Shown one piece after another: positions 51,244 to 60,695 of a DNA stretch of 64,000 nt. Numbering within the stretch: the stretch's first letter is position 1; the number at the start of each line of letters is the position of its first letter. Under the pieces are notes generated by a model. It saw nothing but the letters and a program-made list of their open reading frames with translations, had not been told where the DNA came from and did not search any database. The stretch is from Asaia bogorensis (GTDB lineage Bacteria; Pseudomonadota; Alphaproteobacteria; Acetobacterales; Acetobacteraceae), in assembly GCF_900465345.1 (NCBI RefSeq), contig NZ_UEGO01000010.1:186001-250000 (forward strand). Direction: 5' to 3'. A program made the translations under genes and the position numbers.

Positions 51244-52331
51244 TGCAGGATTTTCCTCTCGATCAGATCCTGTGTGGCGAGTGCATCGACACGATGCGTG
51301 GCCTGCCTGATGCCAGCATTGACTGCATCTTTGCCGATCCGCCGTATAACCTGCAGTTGCGCGGCGAACTGCGCCGCCCGGATGAAAGCGTGGTCGATGG
51401 TGTGGACGATGCTTGGGACAAATTTGCCGATTACGCGACCTACGATAATTTCACGCGTGAATGGCTGACCGAAGCCCGTCGCCTGCTGACCAAGGATGGG
51501 ACGATCTGGGTAATCGGGTCCTATCACAACGTGTTCCGGCTGGGCGCGATCATGCAGGATCTGGGGTTCTGGATCCTGAACGACATCGTCTGGCGCAAGG
51601 CCAATCCTATGCCCAATTTCAGGGGGCGTCGTTTCACCAATGCCCACGAGACCCTGATCTGGGCCGCGCGCGGGCCTGAAAGCAAATATCGCTTCAATTA
51701 TCAGGCAATGAAGGCGCTGAATGATGACATGCAGATGCGCAGCGACTGGTATCTGCCGCTCTGCACCGGCAATGAGCGCCTGCGCAACGCGCACGGGCTG
51801 AAGCTGCATCCGACCCAGAAGCCGGAAAGCCTGCTTCATCGCGTCCTGATTGCGTCCACCATCGTGGATGATATTGTTCTTGATCCGTTCTCGGGTAGCG
51901 GAACGACAGCGGCGATGGCAAAGCGCCTCGGGCGCCGGTTTATCGGTATCGAGCGGCACCCCGACTATATCGAGGCGGCACGCGCCCGTGTCGAAGCCGA
52001 GGTGCGTCTTTCCGACGAGCAACTGGCGATCACCCCGGCCAAGCGCGAGATGCCGCGCGTGCCGTTTGGCAGTTTTGTCGAGCAGGGAGCCTTGCCCGCC
52101 GGGACCGAACTCTTCGACCGCCAGCGTCGTATCAGCGCGATTGTCATGCCCGATGGTAGCCTCGTTTCCGGCTCGCATCGCGGCTCCATTCACAAGATGG
52201 GCGCCTTGCTGACCAACGCCCCATCCTGCAACGGCTGGACGTTCTGGTATTTTGAACGTCAGGGCGAGGTGCTTCAGATTGATATCCTGCGCACCGAAAT
52301 GGCGCAGACGCCCCTGCGTAACGTCGGCTAG
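51243..52331 (+). CDS. ccrM: Cell-cycle DNA adenine methyltransferase CcrM (GANTC)
   Basis: This 362-residue protein is a beta-class N6-adenine methyltransferase with DPPY at 32-35 before the S-adenosylmethionine motif DPFSGSGTT (about 216-224), the order that defines the class. The C-terminal part (about 265-362) is the CcrM-specific DNA-binding extension (PAGTELFDRQRR; SGSHRGSIHKMGALL). CcrM methylates GANTC after replication and sets cell-cycle transcription with GcrA. There is no partner endonuclease, so it is a solitary methyltransferase. It overlaps rnhB by one base and shares its GANTC-rich promoter region. Confidence 0.95.
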   Translation: MQDFPLDQILCGECIDTMRGLPDASIDCIFADPPYNLQLRGELRRPDESVVDGVDDAWDKFADYATYDNFTREWLTEARRLLTKDGTIWVIGSYHNVFRLGAIMQDLGFWILNDIVWRKANPMPNFRGRRFTNAHETLIWAARGPESKYRFNYQAMKALNDDMQMRSDWYLPLCTGNERLRNAHGLKLHPTQKPESLLHRVLIASTIVDDIVLDPFSGSGTTAAMAKRLGRRFIGIERHPDYIEAARARVEAEVRLSDEQLAITPAKREMPRVPFGSFVEQGALPAGTELFDRQRRISAIVMPDGSLVSGSHRGSIHKMGALLTNAPSCNGWTFWYFERQGEVLQIDILRTEMAQTPLRNVG

Positions 52332-52624
52332 GTCCGCCCGTCCTGCTGGACGGCTCGGCGTCCATGGGGTCTGATTTGTAAAGTCGGGCAAGTTCACGCT
52401 GCCCGGCACGCCGCTTGTGCTGATGGCATTGCGGCACGTCAAAGGGCTTGGGAAGGTGTCGCACCCTGATTGTGCAGACAGAACCGGCATCAGGCCGGTG
52501 CAAGCCAGCGCTTGTGTATTCGTTGATTTTATTGACAAATTATGTCGCGTTACTGTGACTTTGCATCTGTAACATGCTGACGCGTTTATAGATCAGGCTC
52601 GCGGGCAAGCGTCTTTGGAGCGCA
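52332..52624. other. Non-coding gap between ccrM and the glycoside hydrolase
   Basis: No gene was found. Hairpins are CCGTCC/GGACGG (52339-52354), ACCGGC/GCCGGT (52483-52499) and CAAGC/GCTTG (52501-52514). An AT-rich stretch follows with a perfect TTGACA at 52532-52537 but no convincing -10; this is the likely promoter area of the glycoside hydrolase. Confidence 0.4.
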
Positions 52625-54925
52625 ATGCCGATCTATCAGGGAGGGTGTGCGCGTTTTCCGTCCTGCGAGTATCCGCTGAAGATGATGAGGCTGATATCGA
52701 TCATGGATACGACGACATCCCGCGCAAACATTCCGGGCACTGACACGGGCAAACGGTCGAGAGAGAGTAGGCCATTGTGGCTCGACCCGACGCTGGACCC
52801 CGATACGCGCGCCCGTGCGGCCACCGAAGCCATGAGCCATGCGCAGAAGATGTCATGGATGGCCGGCCCGATGGCAATCCCGATTGGCGATGAGAGCATA
52901 CCCGACGGCGCTATCGGTTCTGCCGGCTATTTTCCGGCGATGCCAGATCTGGGTATTCCGGCTCAGCAGCAGAGCGATGCAAGCCTGGGCATAGGCAATC
53001 TCAATAATGTCCGCCCCAATGACAACGCCACGGCGCTGCCATCGTCCCTTATGCTCGGTGCCTCTTTTGACCCTGAGCTTGCCCGCGAGACGGGCCGCGT
53101 GGTTGGGTGCGAAGGACGCGCGAAGGGGTTCAATGTCGTGCTCGGTGGGGGTGCCAATCTTGTGCGCGAACCACGCGGAGGGCGCATTTTCGAATATATA
53201 TCTCAAGATCCCCTGCTGACCGGTCAGATCGCTGGTGCGTCCATTGAGGGAATCCAGTCACAGAAGGTGGTCTCGACCATCAAGCATTATGCGATCAACC
53301 CCGAGGAAACCGGTCGGGTGATGATCAGCTCGGATATCGATGAGGCAGCCCTGCGGGAGAGCGACCTTCTGGCGTTCGAGATTGCCATCGAGATCGGCAG
53401 CCCGGGTGCCGTCATGCCTGGCTATAATCTCGTCAACGGCCATTGGGCGTCAGAAAATACCTTTTTGCTCAGCGAGGTGCTCCGTCGGGACTGGGGCTAT
53501 CGTGGCTGGGTCATGTCGGACTGGGGAGCCACCCACACAACGGTCAAGGCCATTACGGCAGGGCTCGATGTGCAGTCCGGCGCCAATATCGACCCCAAGC
53601 CGTACTTTGGTGCGCTGCTGGACGAGGCAATAGCCGCTGGTGAGGTGCCGCGGGCGCGTCTTGATCAGTCGATTCAGAGACAGCTGCGCAGTCTCTTCGC
53701 CGTGGGAGCCATTGACGATCCTGCCGAGCCGGGTGGGAGCATTGATTTTGAGGCGCATAAGCGGATCGCTCAGCGTGCCGCCGAGGGCGGTATTGTCCTG
53801 CTGCGTAATGAAAACACCCTATTGCCGCTCAAGGCGGCGGCTCAGAATATTCTGCTGATCGGTGCCCGCGCTGATCAGGGTGTTCTTTCAGGAGGTGGTT
53901 CGTCCTCGGTCACGCCCAAGGGCAGCCTGAAGATGGAGGGCGCGACTTTTGCCGGTGTACCGCTGGAAAAAGTCTATCATCCTTCCTCTCCCATGCGGGC
54001 CATCGCCGCTGCAGCGCCGCAGGCGCATCTGGGTTATGATGACGGTCAGGATATCGACCGTGCTGCCGGTCTGGCAGCGGCAGCGGATATCGTGGTCATT
54101 TTCGCGGAGCTGTGGCGCACCGAAGGGCAGGATGTGCAGGGGCTTTCGTTGCCCGGTGAGCAGGAACGCCTGATCGAGCGTGTGGCGGCGGCCAATGCCA
54201 ACACGGTCGTGGTGCTTGAAACCGGCGGCCCGGTTCTCATGCCCTGGCGTGACAAGGTGCCTGCTATCCTGCATGCATTCTACGCTGGGTCTGGCGGGGG
54301 AGAGGCAATGGCGTCCATCCTGTTCGGGCGCGTCAATCCTTCAGGACGTCTGCCCTTCACCATTCCCCTGAGTGAGAGCGATCTGCCACGCCCCGGACAG
54401 ATCGATCCGCAGACGGTCATCTCCAATCCCGGCGAGCCCGTCGACAAACCCGTTGTGCATCGCGACTACGCGATTGAGGGTGCCGATACAGGATATCGCT
54501 GGTTCTCACGGACCGGGAAGTCCGTCGCATATCCGTTTGGGTTCGGCCTGAGCTATACGCATTTCGACCATGGTGATGTGACGATCGACCCGCAGGCACT
54601 CGTGGCGCGGTTGCCCGTCACCAATACCGGGCCGGTTTCCGGGGCAGAAGTCGTGCAGATCTATGCCACCCTCGAAGGTGATTTCTCGTTCCAGCCCCGC
54701 CTTGTGGGATTTGCCAAGATCATGCTCGCGCCGGGCGAGACGGAGGAAGTGCAGGTGCCGCTGGAGCCGCGTTTGCTGGCGCGGGTCGAGGGAGAAAACT
54801 GGGTGCGCAAGGCGGGGCGCTATCGTTTCGATCTGCGTCGTGACGCGGTGACGCCTATTACCGGACAAAGCCTGGCGCTCGATGAATGGGTCCGTCCCTT
54901 GCGTCATGAAGCGGCGATCGATTGA
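52625..54925 (+). CDS. Glycoside hydrolase family 3 (beta-glucosidase-like)
   Basis: This 766-residue enzyme has the family 3 layout: an N-terminal TIM-barrel domain with VSTIKHYAINPEETG and the catalytic nucleophile D299 in GWVMSDWGATH (numbered from 52625), a C-terminal alpha/beta sandwich (GGIVLLRNENTLLPL; EGQDVQGLSLPGEQERLI), and a fibronectin type III-like domain at the end (FGFGLSYTHF). It likely hydrolyses beta-glucosides. No signal peptide is visible, so it may act in the cytoplasm. The start is uncertain: ATG 52625 has GGAG 4 bases upstream; ATG 52703 would remove 26 residues. Confidence 0.9.
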   Translation: MPIYQGGCARFPSCEYPLKMMRLISIMDTTTSRANIPGTDTGKRSRESRPLWLDPTLDPDTRARAATEAMSHAQKMSWMAGPMAIPIGDESIPDGAIGSAGYFPAMPDLGIPAQQQSDASLGIGNLNNVRPNDNATALPSSLMLGASFDPELARETGRVVGCEGRAKGFNVVLGGGANLVREPRGGRIFEYISQDPLLTGQIAGASIEGIQSQKVVSTIKHYAINPEETGRVMISSDIDEAALRESDLLAFEIAIEIGSPGAVMPGYNLVNGHWASENTFLLSEVLRRDWGYRGWVMSDWGATHTTVKAITAGLDVQSGANIDPKPYFGALLDEAIAAGEVPRARLDQSIQRQLRSLFAVGAIDDPAEPGGSIDFEAHKRIAQRAAEGGIVLLRNENTLLPLKAAAQNILLIGARADQGVLSGGGSSSVTPKGSLKMEGATFAGVPLEKVYHPSSPMRAIAAAAPQAHLGYDDGQDIDRAAGLAAAADIVVIFAELWRTEGQDVQGLSLPGEQERLIERVAAANANTVVVLETGGPVLMPWRDKVPAILHAFYAGSGGGEAMASILFGRVNPSGRLPFTIPLSESDLPRPGQIDPQTVISNPGEPVDKPVVHRDYAIEGADTGYRWFSRTGKSVAYPFGFGLSYTHFDHGDVTIDPQALVARLPVTNTGPVSGAEVVQIYATLEGDFSFQPRLVGFAKIMLAPGETEEVQVPLEPRLLARVEGENWVRKAGRYRFDLRRDAVTPITGQSLALDEWVRPLRHEAAID

Positions 54926-54949
54926 TGCTCAGGCGCGAGTGAGGGTGGG

Positions 54950-54978
54950 AGCCGGATGAGACATCCGGCTTCGTCTCT
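54950..54978 (+). terminator. Terminator after the glycoside hydrolase
   Basis: AGCCGGATG (54950-54958) and CATCCGGCT (54962-54970) pair perfectly with loop AGA, followed by TCGTCTCTCT. A second, stronger terminator follows 30 bases on. Confidence 0.7.
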
Positions 54979-55002
54979 CTGCTGACATGAGGGCGGTCGC
55001 AA

Positions 55003-55036
55003 AAAAAGCGTATCGGGAGACCGATACGCTTTTTGC
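55003..55036. terminator. Bidirectional terminator between convergent genes
   Basis: AAAAAGCGTATCGG (55003-55016) and CCGATACGCTTTTT (55021-55034) pair over 14 positions with loop GAGA. The A and T runs serve both strands, ending the glycoside hydrolase (plus) and the ankyrin gene (minus). Confidence 0.9.
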
Positions 55037-55101
55037 AGTTCGTGCGCCCGACCAGAGGATCGTCTGGTGCAGAGGCTCGTCGAGGCGGGGGCAGGAAGCG
55101 A

Positions 55102-55722
55102 TCAGCGACCGCCGAAGCCGAGGAACCCGATATCCGGCTGGGCCTGGCCTCCGGAAACATCGAAACGCGGCTTGGTGGATGCGGCCACGGCCGAAGTCCC
55201 CTTGCGACCCTTGCCCTTGATGGTCAGGTGCCCGTTCCCCTTGGCATCGGTTTCGATCTGCGAGTGGGTCGTTTCTGCAGCGAATCGGCTGTCATCGCCA
55301 TAGGTCCGCATCGACAGCAGCAGGAACATGATATCCTTGCGGTTGAGGTCGATCGCCATGTCCAGCGGTGTCTGGAAAAGGACGTTCTTGGCATTCATGT
55401 CCGCACCGCGGTTGAGAGCCTCCTTCGCCGCATTGAGCGAGCCACGGTTGATGGCATCGAACAGGGCGTCGGTCGGGTTCAGGTCCACATTGGCGTGGCC
55501 CGCATCGGATTCCTGAGAGTCAGCGCCAGGCAGGGCGGAAGGCGGCGCTGCCGCCTTGGCGGCCCGACGGGCTTCAGCCTTCTTCTGCGCCTCTTCGGCC
55601 TCCTGTTCCGCTTCCGCATCATCTGCAGACTGCGCATGCGCAGCATGCCAGGGAACGAAGAGGACTGGCGTTGCCGCAAGGGCAGCCGTCAGCATCAGGG
55701 GAAAGAATCGTGGGACATTCAT
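55102..55722 (-). CDS. Secreted ankyrin-repeat protein
   Basis: This 206-residue protein has a signal peptide (MNVPRFFPLMLTAALAATPV, cleavage likely after AHA at about 30), an Ala/Glu-rich linker, and about two ankyrin repeats: DALFDAINRGSLNAAKEALN, then RGADMNAKNVLFQTPLDMAI. The C-terminus is Gly/Lys-rich. It should be periplasmic and bind another protein; the partner is unknown. I chose the ATG at 55722 because it begins a clean signal peptide; the frame is open to 55770. It lies downstream of the MoxR module on the same strand, 63 bases after its last stop, and could belong to it. Confidence 0.75.
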   Translation of the reverse strand: MNVPRFFPLMLTAALAATPVLFVPWHAAHAQSADDAEAEQEAEEAQKKAEARRAAKAAAPPSALPGADSQESDAGHANVDLNPTDALFDAINRGSLNAAKEALNRGADMNAKNVLFQTPLDMAIDLNRKDIMFLLLSMRTYGDDSRFAAETTHSQIETDAKGNGHLTIKGKGRKGTSAVAASTKPRFDVSGGQAQPDIGFLGFGGR

Positions 55723-55785
55723 GTGAAGTCTCGAGTGGCGCATGGGTTGACTATAAATGATCGTTAACAAGCTGGCGACTCCCTA

Positions 55786-57855
55786 TCAGCGGCGAAGCCG
55801 CCCTTCGCGCCACCAGCCCAGGAAGAGAAGCGCCAGAACCCCGCACAGCGCGAGCCAGGACGGGACAATCTCTGTCAGGCGGCTCGACGAGGCAACAGGC
55901 ACCATCTGACGTGGAAAACCGATCCACCCCGCGCCAGACATGGCTGTACCGCGGCCAGCATCGGCAATTTGCCTGATCGCAGGGGTGGCGGTATCAGGGC
56001 CAAGCCAGAGGACAGCGCCATGTGACTGTTTCGCCAGAGGCGAGAGGCGCAGGGCAGTGGCGCGCAGATCGGCATCCTCGATCGGGTTGCGGCTGGCCTG
56101 CGCCGCAAAGGCGGTGAGACCATCCTGCCGGATGGTCCAGAGCCCATCCCGACCCGTGACGGGATAACGGGCCTCGAATACGCCATTGCCCGACGGCTTG
56201 AGCATCAGGGGGGAGGTGCGCCCATCGGGTGCCGTGATCATGGCAGGTCCCGACAGACGCTCGCTGTCACTGTGACGCTCGACGTGCAGGCTGTCCTCGC
56301 TAATTGTCGCACGCAACTGGTTCTCTTCCAGGTCCGGCTCCTTCATGAGCCAGTGCGACAGACGCTTGAGCAATTCGGCCTGCGGGCCGCCGCCGCCCTC
56401 ACCGCGTGACCAGAGCCAGAGCTGATCGGAAAGCAGCAGCGCAACGCGCCCTTTCTGTACCGTATCGAGCACCAGAAGTGGCTGCTGCTCCGGCCCGGTC
56501 AGCAGGGGGGTGCCCTTGATGCGGTCGGAGGCCAGCGCCCGATACCAGGGTCCCCAATTGGTCGGCAGCCCTGCCGTCACCGGATGACGCTTGCCCGATG
56601 GCGTAAGCTGCGGAACGAAACGCTCCCTGATCACACCATCGCCAGGCACATGGGCAGGCAGGATATCGGCAAGAGGCGTGTCCTGAAGTGTGCCGTCCTC
56701 GGTGAATTCCGGTCCGGCAGTCAGCAGTAATCCCCCCCCTTCGCGCACGTAATCCGCAATATTGGCGAGATAATCCTGTGGCAGGATCCCGGCATTGTGG
56801 AACCCGTCCAGAATGATCAGGTCGAACTGCTTGATGCGGTCCTGAAACAGCTCCTTGATCGGAAACGGAATCAGGGCGAGATCGGAAAGCGGGGTGCCGT
56901 CATCCTTGTCGGGCGGACGCAGAATGGTGAAATGCACCAGATCGACCGAGGGATCGGCCTTCAGCAGCCTGCGCCAGACGCGCTCACCCTGATTGGGTGT
57001 CCCCGAGACCAGAAGCACCTTCAGCCTGTCGCGCACGCCATTGATGCGCACGATGGTGCTGTTGTTGCGTGTACTGACCTCCCCGGCCAGTGGCGAGGCA
57101 TCGAGGGTGACCAGTGTCTCGCCGGGGTGCCGCACGGCCACGGCGATATCGATGGGCTCGCCTGACAGGGCGTCGATGTGGCGGGGCGGCTCATCGCCCT
57201 GATTCACGGTGAGGGTGACAGGCTGCCTGCCCGTGACACCGAGGTCATCCACAACGACGCGCAGCTGTGCTTCCTTGCCGACAAGGGCATAGGGGGGGGA
57301 CTGCAATACGCGCAGGCGCCGATCCGTTTCCTCGCCCTTGCCCGTGAGCAGGACATGGAGCGGGAGGGTCTTGCCATCGCGCGTGAAAAGCGGAGGCAGT
57401 GCTGACGGGATGTCATGCACCATGCCATCAGTGACCATGATGGCACCGCTGAACCGTCCCGGCGGCAGATCGGCCTGGGCGATGGCATCGAACAGGCGTG
57501 TGCCATGGCCTGAACCGCCCGCAACATCGACAACATGCAACGTCAGGCCGGGAATGTCGTGGGCTGCCTGTTGCAGTGTGCGGGCGGCCTTGTCCGCGCT
57601 GTCAATGCGGCCACGAAGGGCCATGGACGGCGAATGATCCACCACCAGCAGCACATCCTGCGGGGCTGCCTCGAAAAATGGCCGGCTCAGCCGTGGGCCG
57701 CTGAGCCAGAACAGCACAAGGAGAAGCGCAAGCAGGCGTGGCACACTGCCCGGTGCGCCACGAAAAAGCGCATAGGCGCCGACCACCACAACCAGCGCGG
57801 CAGAGCCTGTCAGCAGCCAGAAAGGCAGGAGCGGCATGAAGGTGAGATGGATCAT
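55786..57855 (-). CDS. Membrane protein with VWA domain, last gene of the MoxR module
   Basis: This 689-residue protein has two N-terminal membrane helices (about 12-31 and 41-53), a von Willebrand A-like domain with an intact metal site D73-H-S-P-S (VVDHSPSM), an Ig-like middle region, a class I glutamine-amidotransferase-like domain (LIILDGFHNAGILP; GGGLLLTAGPEF), and a C-terminal helix (ALCGVLALLFLGWW). The amidotransferase-like part shows no evident catalytic Cys. It probably works at the periplasmic face with the BatA-like protein whose gene overlaps it by 4 bases. Function unknown. Confidence 0.8.
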   Translation of the reverse strand: MIHLTFMPLLPFWLLTGSAALVVVVGAYALFRGAPGSVPRLLALLLVLFWLSGPRLSRPFFEAAPQDVLLVVDHSPSMALRGRIDSADKAARTLQQAAHDIPGLTLHVVDVAGGSGHGTRLFDAIAQADLPPGRFSGAIMVTDGMVHDIPSALPPLFTRDGKTLPLHVLLTGKGEETDRRLRVLQSPPYALVGKEAQLRVVVDDLGVTGRQPVTLTVNQGDEPPRHIDALSGEPIDIAVAVRHPGETLVTLDASPLAGEVSTRNNSTIVRINGVRDRLKVLLVSGTPNQGERVWRRLLKADPSVDLVHFTILRPPDKDDGTPLSDLALIPFPIKELFQDRIKQFDLIILDGFHNAGILPQDYLANIADYVREGGGLLLTAGPEFTEDGTLQDTPLADILPAHVPGDGVIRERFVPQLTPSGKRHPVTAGLPTNWGPWYRALASDRIKGTPLLTGPEQQPLLVLDTVQKGRVALLLSDQLWLWSRGEGGGGPQAELLKRLSHWLMKEPDLEENQLRATISEDSLHVERHSDSERLSGPAMITAPDGRTSPLMLKPSGNGVFEARYPVTGRDGLWTIRQDGLTAFAAQASRNPIEDADLRATALRLSPLAKQSHGAVLWLGPDTATPAIRQIADAGRGTAMSGAGWIGFPRQMVPVASSSRLTEIVPSWLALCGVLALLFLGWWREGRLRR

Positions 57856-60695
57856 TGCTCCATCCTCTTCAGGAGTTCGGGCACGCGCATCTGGTCGGCC
57901 TTGTAATTGCCGGTCAGGGCATAGAGCAGCAGATTGACGCCAAAGCGATAGGCCTGTGTACGCTGCTCGTCACCACCGGGGATCACGGCGTAGGGGGTGT
58001 TGCCCTGGGCATCCATCGCCCAGGCATGAGCCCAGTCACCGGCACCGATAATGATGGGGCTGACATCGTCATTGCTGTCATCGCCGCTGCGGGCCACCCA
58101 AACAGGCAGGCCCTGAACACGGCCGGGGAAATCGTGCAGCAGGTAAAAGCTGTGGGCAAGAACGTGATGATCATCGAGCTTTGACAGTGGGGGTACCACA
58201 AGACCTGCCGTGGCGCGCCGCAGGGCCGAGCGCATCTGCCCTTCATCCTGCGTGGAAAGATCGGAGCCCGTGCCCTGTGTGTCGAGCATGAGAATACCGC
58301 CATGCGCCATGAAGCTGTTGAGGGCCGCCGAGCGTCTGGAATCTTCCTGCACATCGTCGGTGATGGGCCAGTAGATCAGGGGATAATAGGCAAGATCATC
58401 CTTGCCGGGGACCAGCCCGTCCGGATGGCCCATCACGGCGGAGGAGCGATCGGACGCGTAGTTGGACAGGCCTTGCAGACCCTCACGGGAGGCCTCGTCG
58501 ATATCGTCATGACCCGTCAGTACATAGCCAAGCCGTGTTTCAAGCGCGGCACCGGGAACGACACCGTGGGTCACCCCGGCATGTTTCGGGCTCTCGTCAT
58601 CTTCCTGCGCGGTCGCCGGACAGGCAGACACAGCGCCGAGCAGGATCAGGGCTGACAGGGTAAGTCCTGCGCCTTTCGCGCCAGTGCGGTTTCTGCTTCC
58701 GGCATGGCCCTGGCCCTGGCCCTGGCCCTGACCCTGACCCTGACCCTGGCCCTGGCGGCCACCCAACAGCCCACGCAGCCACAATGCCACAAGGCAGTCG
58801 GCCAACAGCATCACCAGAGCCATGCCCAGAAGCCACGGCGCAAGAGGCCGGTCGGGCGAAACATGGTCGGGGGTGAGGCTGCGCCCCATCAGAGGCGCTG
58901 CAGCGATCGGGGGCAGATGATCGCCCAGATTGAAGGCCCGGCGCGACAGATGCGGACCATAATAACCCGGCGGGTGCTGGGCGTCGGGACGCGTCGTGGC
59001 GAGCGTGCCCACATCGAGAGGGCGGGCAGCTTCGGGGGGGGGAACAAGCTGGCCATTGGCATCGAGCATGGTGAACGGAACAAGCTGGCGCAGGGCGATC
59101 TCGTTCTGCTGGCCGAGCGAGCGCTCCACCAGACGTTCGAGCATGGCAGGAAACAGACCGGAAAGCGGCAGGCTCGACCAGTCTGCGGTGCCGGTAACAT
59201 GGAAAAGGACCAGTTCTCCCTGTCCGAACGGACTGGCCGTCACCAGAGGCGTGCCGTCACTCAGTCGGGCCCAGACATGCGCACCGAGATCGGCGGTGGG
59301 CTCAGCCAGAACCTGTCGCGTCACTGTCACCTCATGCGGCAGGGGCAAACCCTCGAAGGGGGAATGTTCGGCAAAGGCGGCAAGGACCTGTGGCTTGCCC
59401 CATGACATCGGGCCACCAAGCTGGCGCATGCCGCTCATGAGCGCCACCGGCAGCAGGGTACGCGCCATGTCATGTGCACTGGCCTGCGTATCGGCCGCCA
59501 GAACGGGCCCGGCGAAACGGATCAGCACCCCACCGTGACGCACCCATTCCGCCACATGCTGGCGTGTCTGCTCATCGGCAAGAGTGCCATCTGTCGCGAT
59601 CAGTACCGAGAGCTTCCCTCGTAGCAGGTCATCAGCAGCGCCACGGTGCAATTCACCTACCTGACTGATGGCCTGAGACAGAAAGAAACCCTGTCCCGTC
59701 AGCGGGGTATCCTGCGTGCCAGGAGTGAGCAGACCGACCGGATGCCGGTGCTCACCAGCATCGAGCAGGGCAATGGCGGCGGGACCGGGAAGAGGGGTGG
59801 CATCGCGTTCGAGCACGAAGCGGGCGGCGCGATTACGCAAAAGCGGGGGCAGCGGCAAGTCCAGCGGTGTGGTCTGACCGGTGGGCAGCGGAAAAATACC
59901 GAGCGTGCCACCATTCTCCGACCGTGCCCTGATTTGCAGTCCGCCCGATGCTGTGGCGGGGCAGGGCAACCCGCTTGTGGTCGCGGTGAAATTATTATCG
60001 GCAGCGCGATGAACGCTCAGCATCATCGTGTCGCAGCCAGGCCAGCGCATGTCACTCACCGTGCCGTTGAAGCTGGCGAGCGCCTTAGCAAGGCTCGTAT
60101 CGCTGCCTGTCGCTACGCCATCCGAGATGAAGACGAGATCGGACTGTGTCAGCGCGGCGCTGTGGCTCAGGGTATCGATCTGGCTGGCCGTATGGACGCG
60201 ATCCGTGGGCCATGAATGGGGGGCAAGGGCAAGAAGACGCTCTTCGAAACGCGGGCGATCGTGTGTGGTGAAGGGAGCAGGGGACGTCCCATCGGGGTCA
60301 GGGGCAGTCAGAACCAGCGTGACGGCGTGTCCTGCGCGAAAGCTGCGCTCGGCCAGACTGCGCGCTGCGCGGACGCGCTCCTGCCAGTGCGGCACGGCGG
60401 CCCAGCCATTATCGAGCACCAGAACCAGATCATGCCCGCCGCCCGCGCTGATTTCGCGCCCAAGCCAGACGGGCTGCGCCAGACCGAGGATAAGCAGCGC
60501 AACAGCGAGCAGACGCAGCAGGAGCAGCCAGAGCGGTGAGCGCGCCGTATCGGTGTTTCTGGCTTGCAGGCGGCGCAGGATCTGGAGCGAGGGATAAGCC
60601 AGATCCTTCGGCGGCGGTGGGGTCGCCTTCACCAACCAGTAAAGCAGGGGCAGAGCGATCAGCCCCGCCAGGGCAAGGGGGGTCAGAAAGATCAT
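57852..60695 (-). CDS. BatA/DUF4159-type membrane protein
   Basis: This 947-residue protein has a BatA-type N-terminus with two helices (about 5-22 and 54-72), a VWA-like domain whose metal-site serines are lost (D95-N-G-W-A), a long periplasmic region, a helix at about 623-645, a Gln-Gly repeat (about 648-664), another hydrophobic segment (LTLSALILLGAVSA), and a C-terminal DUF4159 domain (about 740-940). It overlaps DUF58 upstream and the VWA gene downstream by 4 bases each. Related proteins accompany MoxR ATPases in many alphaproteobacteria. Function unknown. Confidence 0.82.
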   Translation of the reverse strand: MIFLTPLALAGLIALPLLYWLVKATPPPPKDLAYPSLQILRRLQARNTDTARSPLWLLLLRLLAVALLILGLAQPVWLGREISAGGGHDLVLVLDNGWAAVPHWQERVRAARSLAERSFRAGHAVTLVLTAPDPDGTSPAPFTTHDRPRFEERLLALAPHSWPTDRVHTASQIDTLSHSAALTQSDLVFISDGVATGSDTSLAKALASFNGTVSDMRWPGCDTMMLSVHRAADNNFTATTSGLPCPATASGGLQIRARSENGGTLGIFPLPTGQTTPLDLPLPPLLRNRAARFVLERDATPLPGPAAIALLDAGEHRHPVGLLTPGTQDTPLTGQGFFLSQAISQVGELHRGAADDLLRGKLSVLIATDGTLADEQTRQHVAEWVRHGGVLIRFAGPVLAADTQASAHDMARTLLPVALMSGMRQLGGPMSWGKPQVLAAFAEHSPFEGLPLPHEVTVTRQVLAEPTADLGAHVWARLSDGTPLVTASPFGQGELVLFHVTGTADWSSLPLSGLFPAMLERLVERSLGQQNEIALRQLVPFTMLDANGQLVPPPEAARPLDVGTLATTRPDAQHPPGYYGPHLSRRAFNLGDHLPPIAAAPLMGRSLTPDHVSPDRPLAPWLLGMALVMLLADCLVALWLRGLLGGRQGQGQGQGQGQGQGQGHAGSRNRTGAKGAGLTLSALILLGAVSACPATAQEDDESPKHAGVTHGVVPGAALETRLGYVLTGHDDIDEASREGLQGLSNYASDRSSAVMGHPDGLVPGKDDLAYYPLIYWPITDDVQEDSRRSAALNSFMAHGGILMLDTQGTGSDLSTQDEGQMRSALRRATAGLVVPPLSKLDDHHVLAHSFYLLHDFPGRVQGLPVWVARSGDDSNDDVSPIIIGAGDWAHAWAMDAQGNTPYAVIPGGDEQRTQAYRFGVNLLLYALTGNYKADQMRVPELLKRMEQ
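58706..58753 (-). repeat. Tandem hexanucleotide repeat encoding (Gln-Gly)n
   Basis: Eight 6-base units in a row on the plus strand: four GGCCCT, three GACCCT, one GGCCCT. Read on the minus strand they encode alternating Gln and Gly. Because the unit is two codons, changes in copy number keep the frame. Confidence 0.9.

Noticed and set aside
51243-52331. Restriction-modification system
   Set aside because: There is no endonuclease or specificity gene nearby, and the protein has the CcrM C-terminal extension, so it is a solitary cell-cycle methyltransferase.
58706-58753. Possible CRISPR or origin-type iterons
   Set aside because: The units are six bases with no spacers and lie inside a coding frame.
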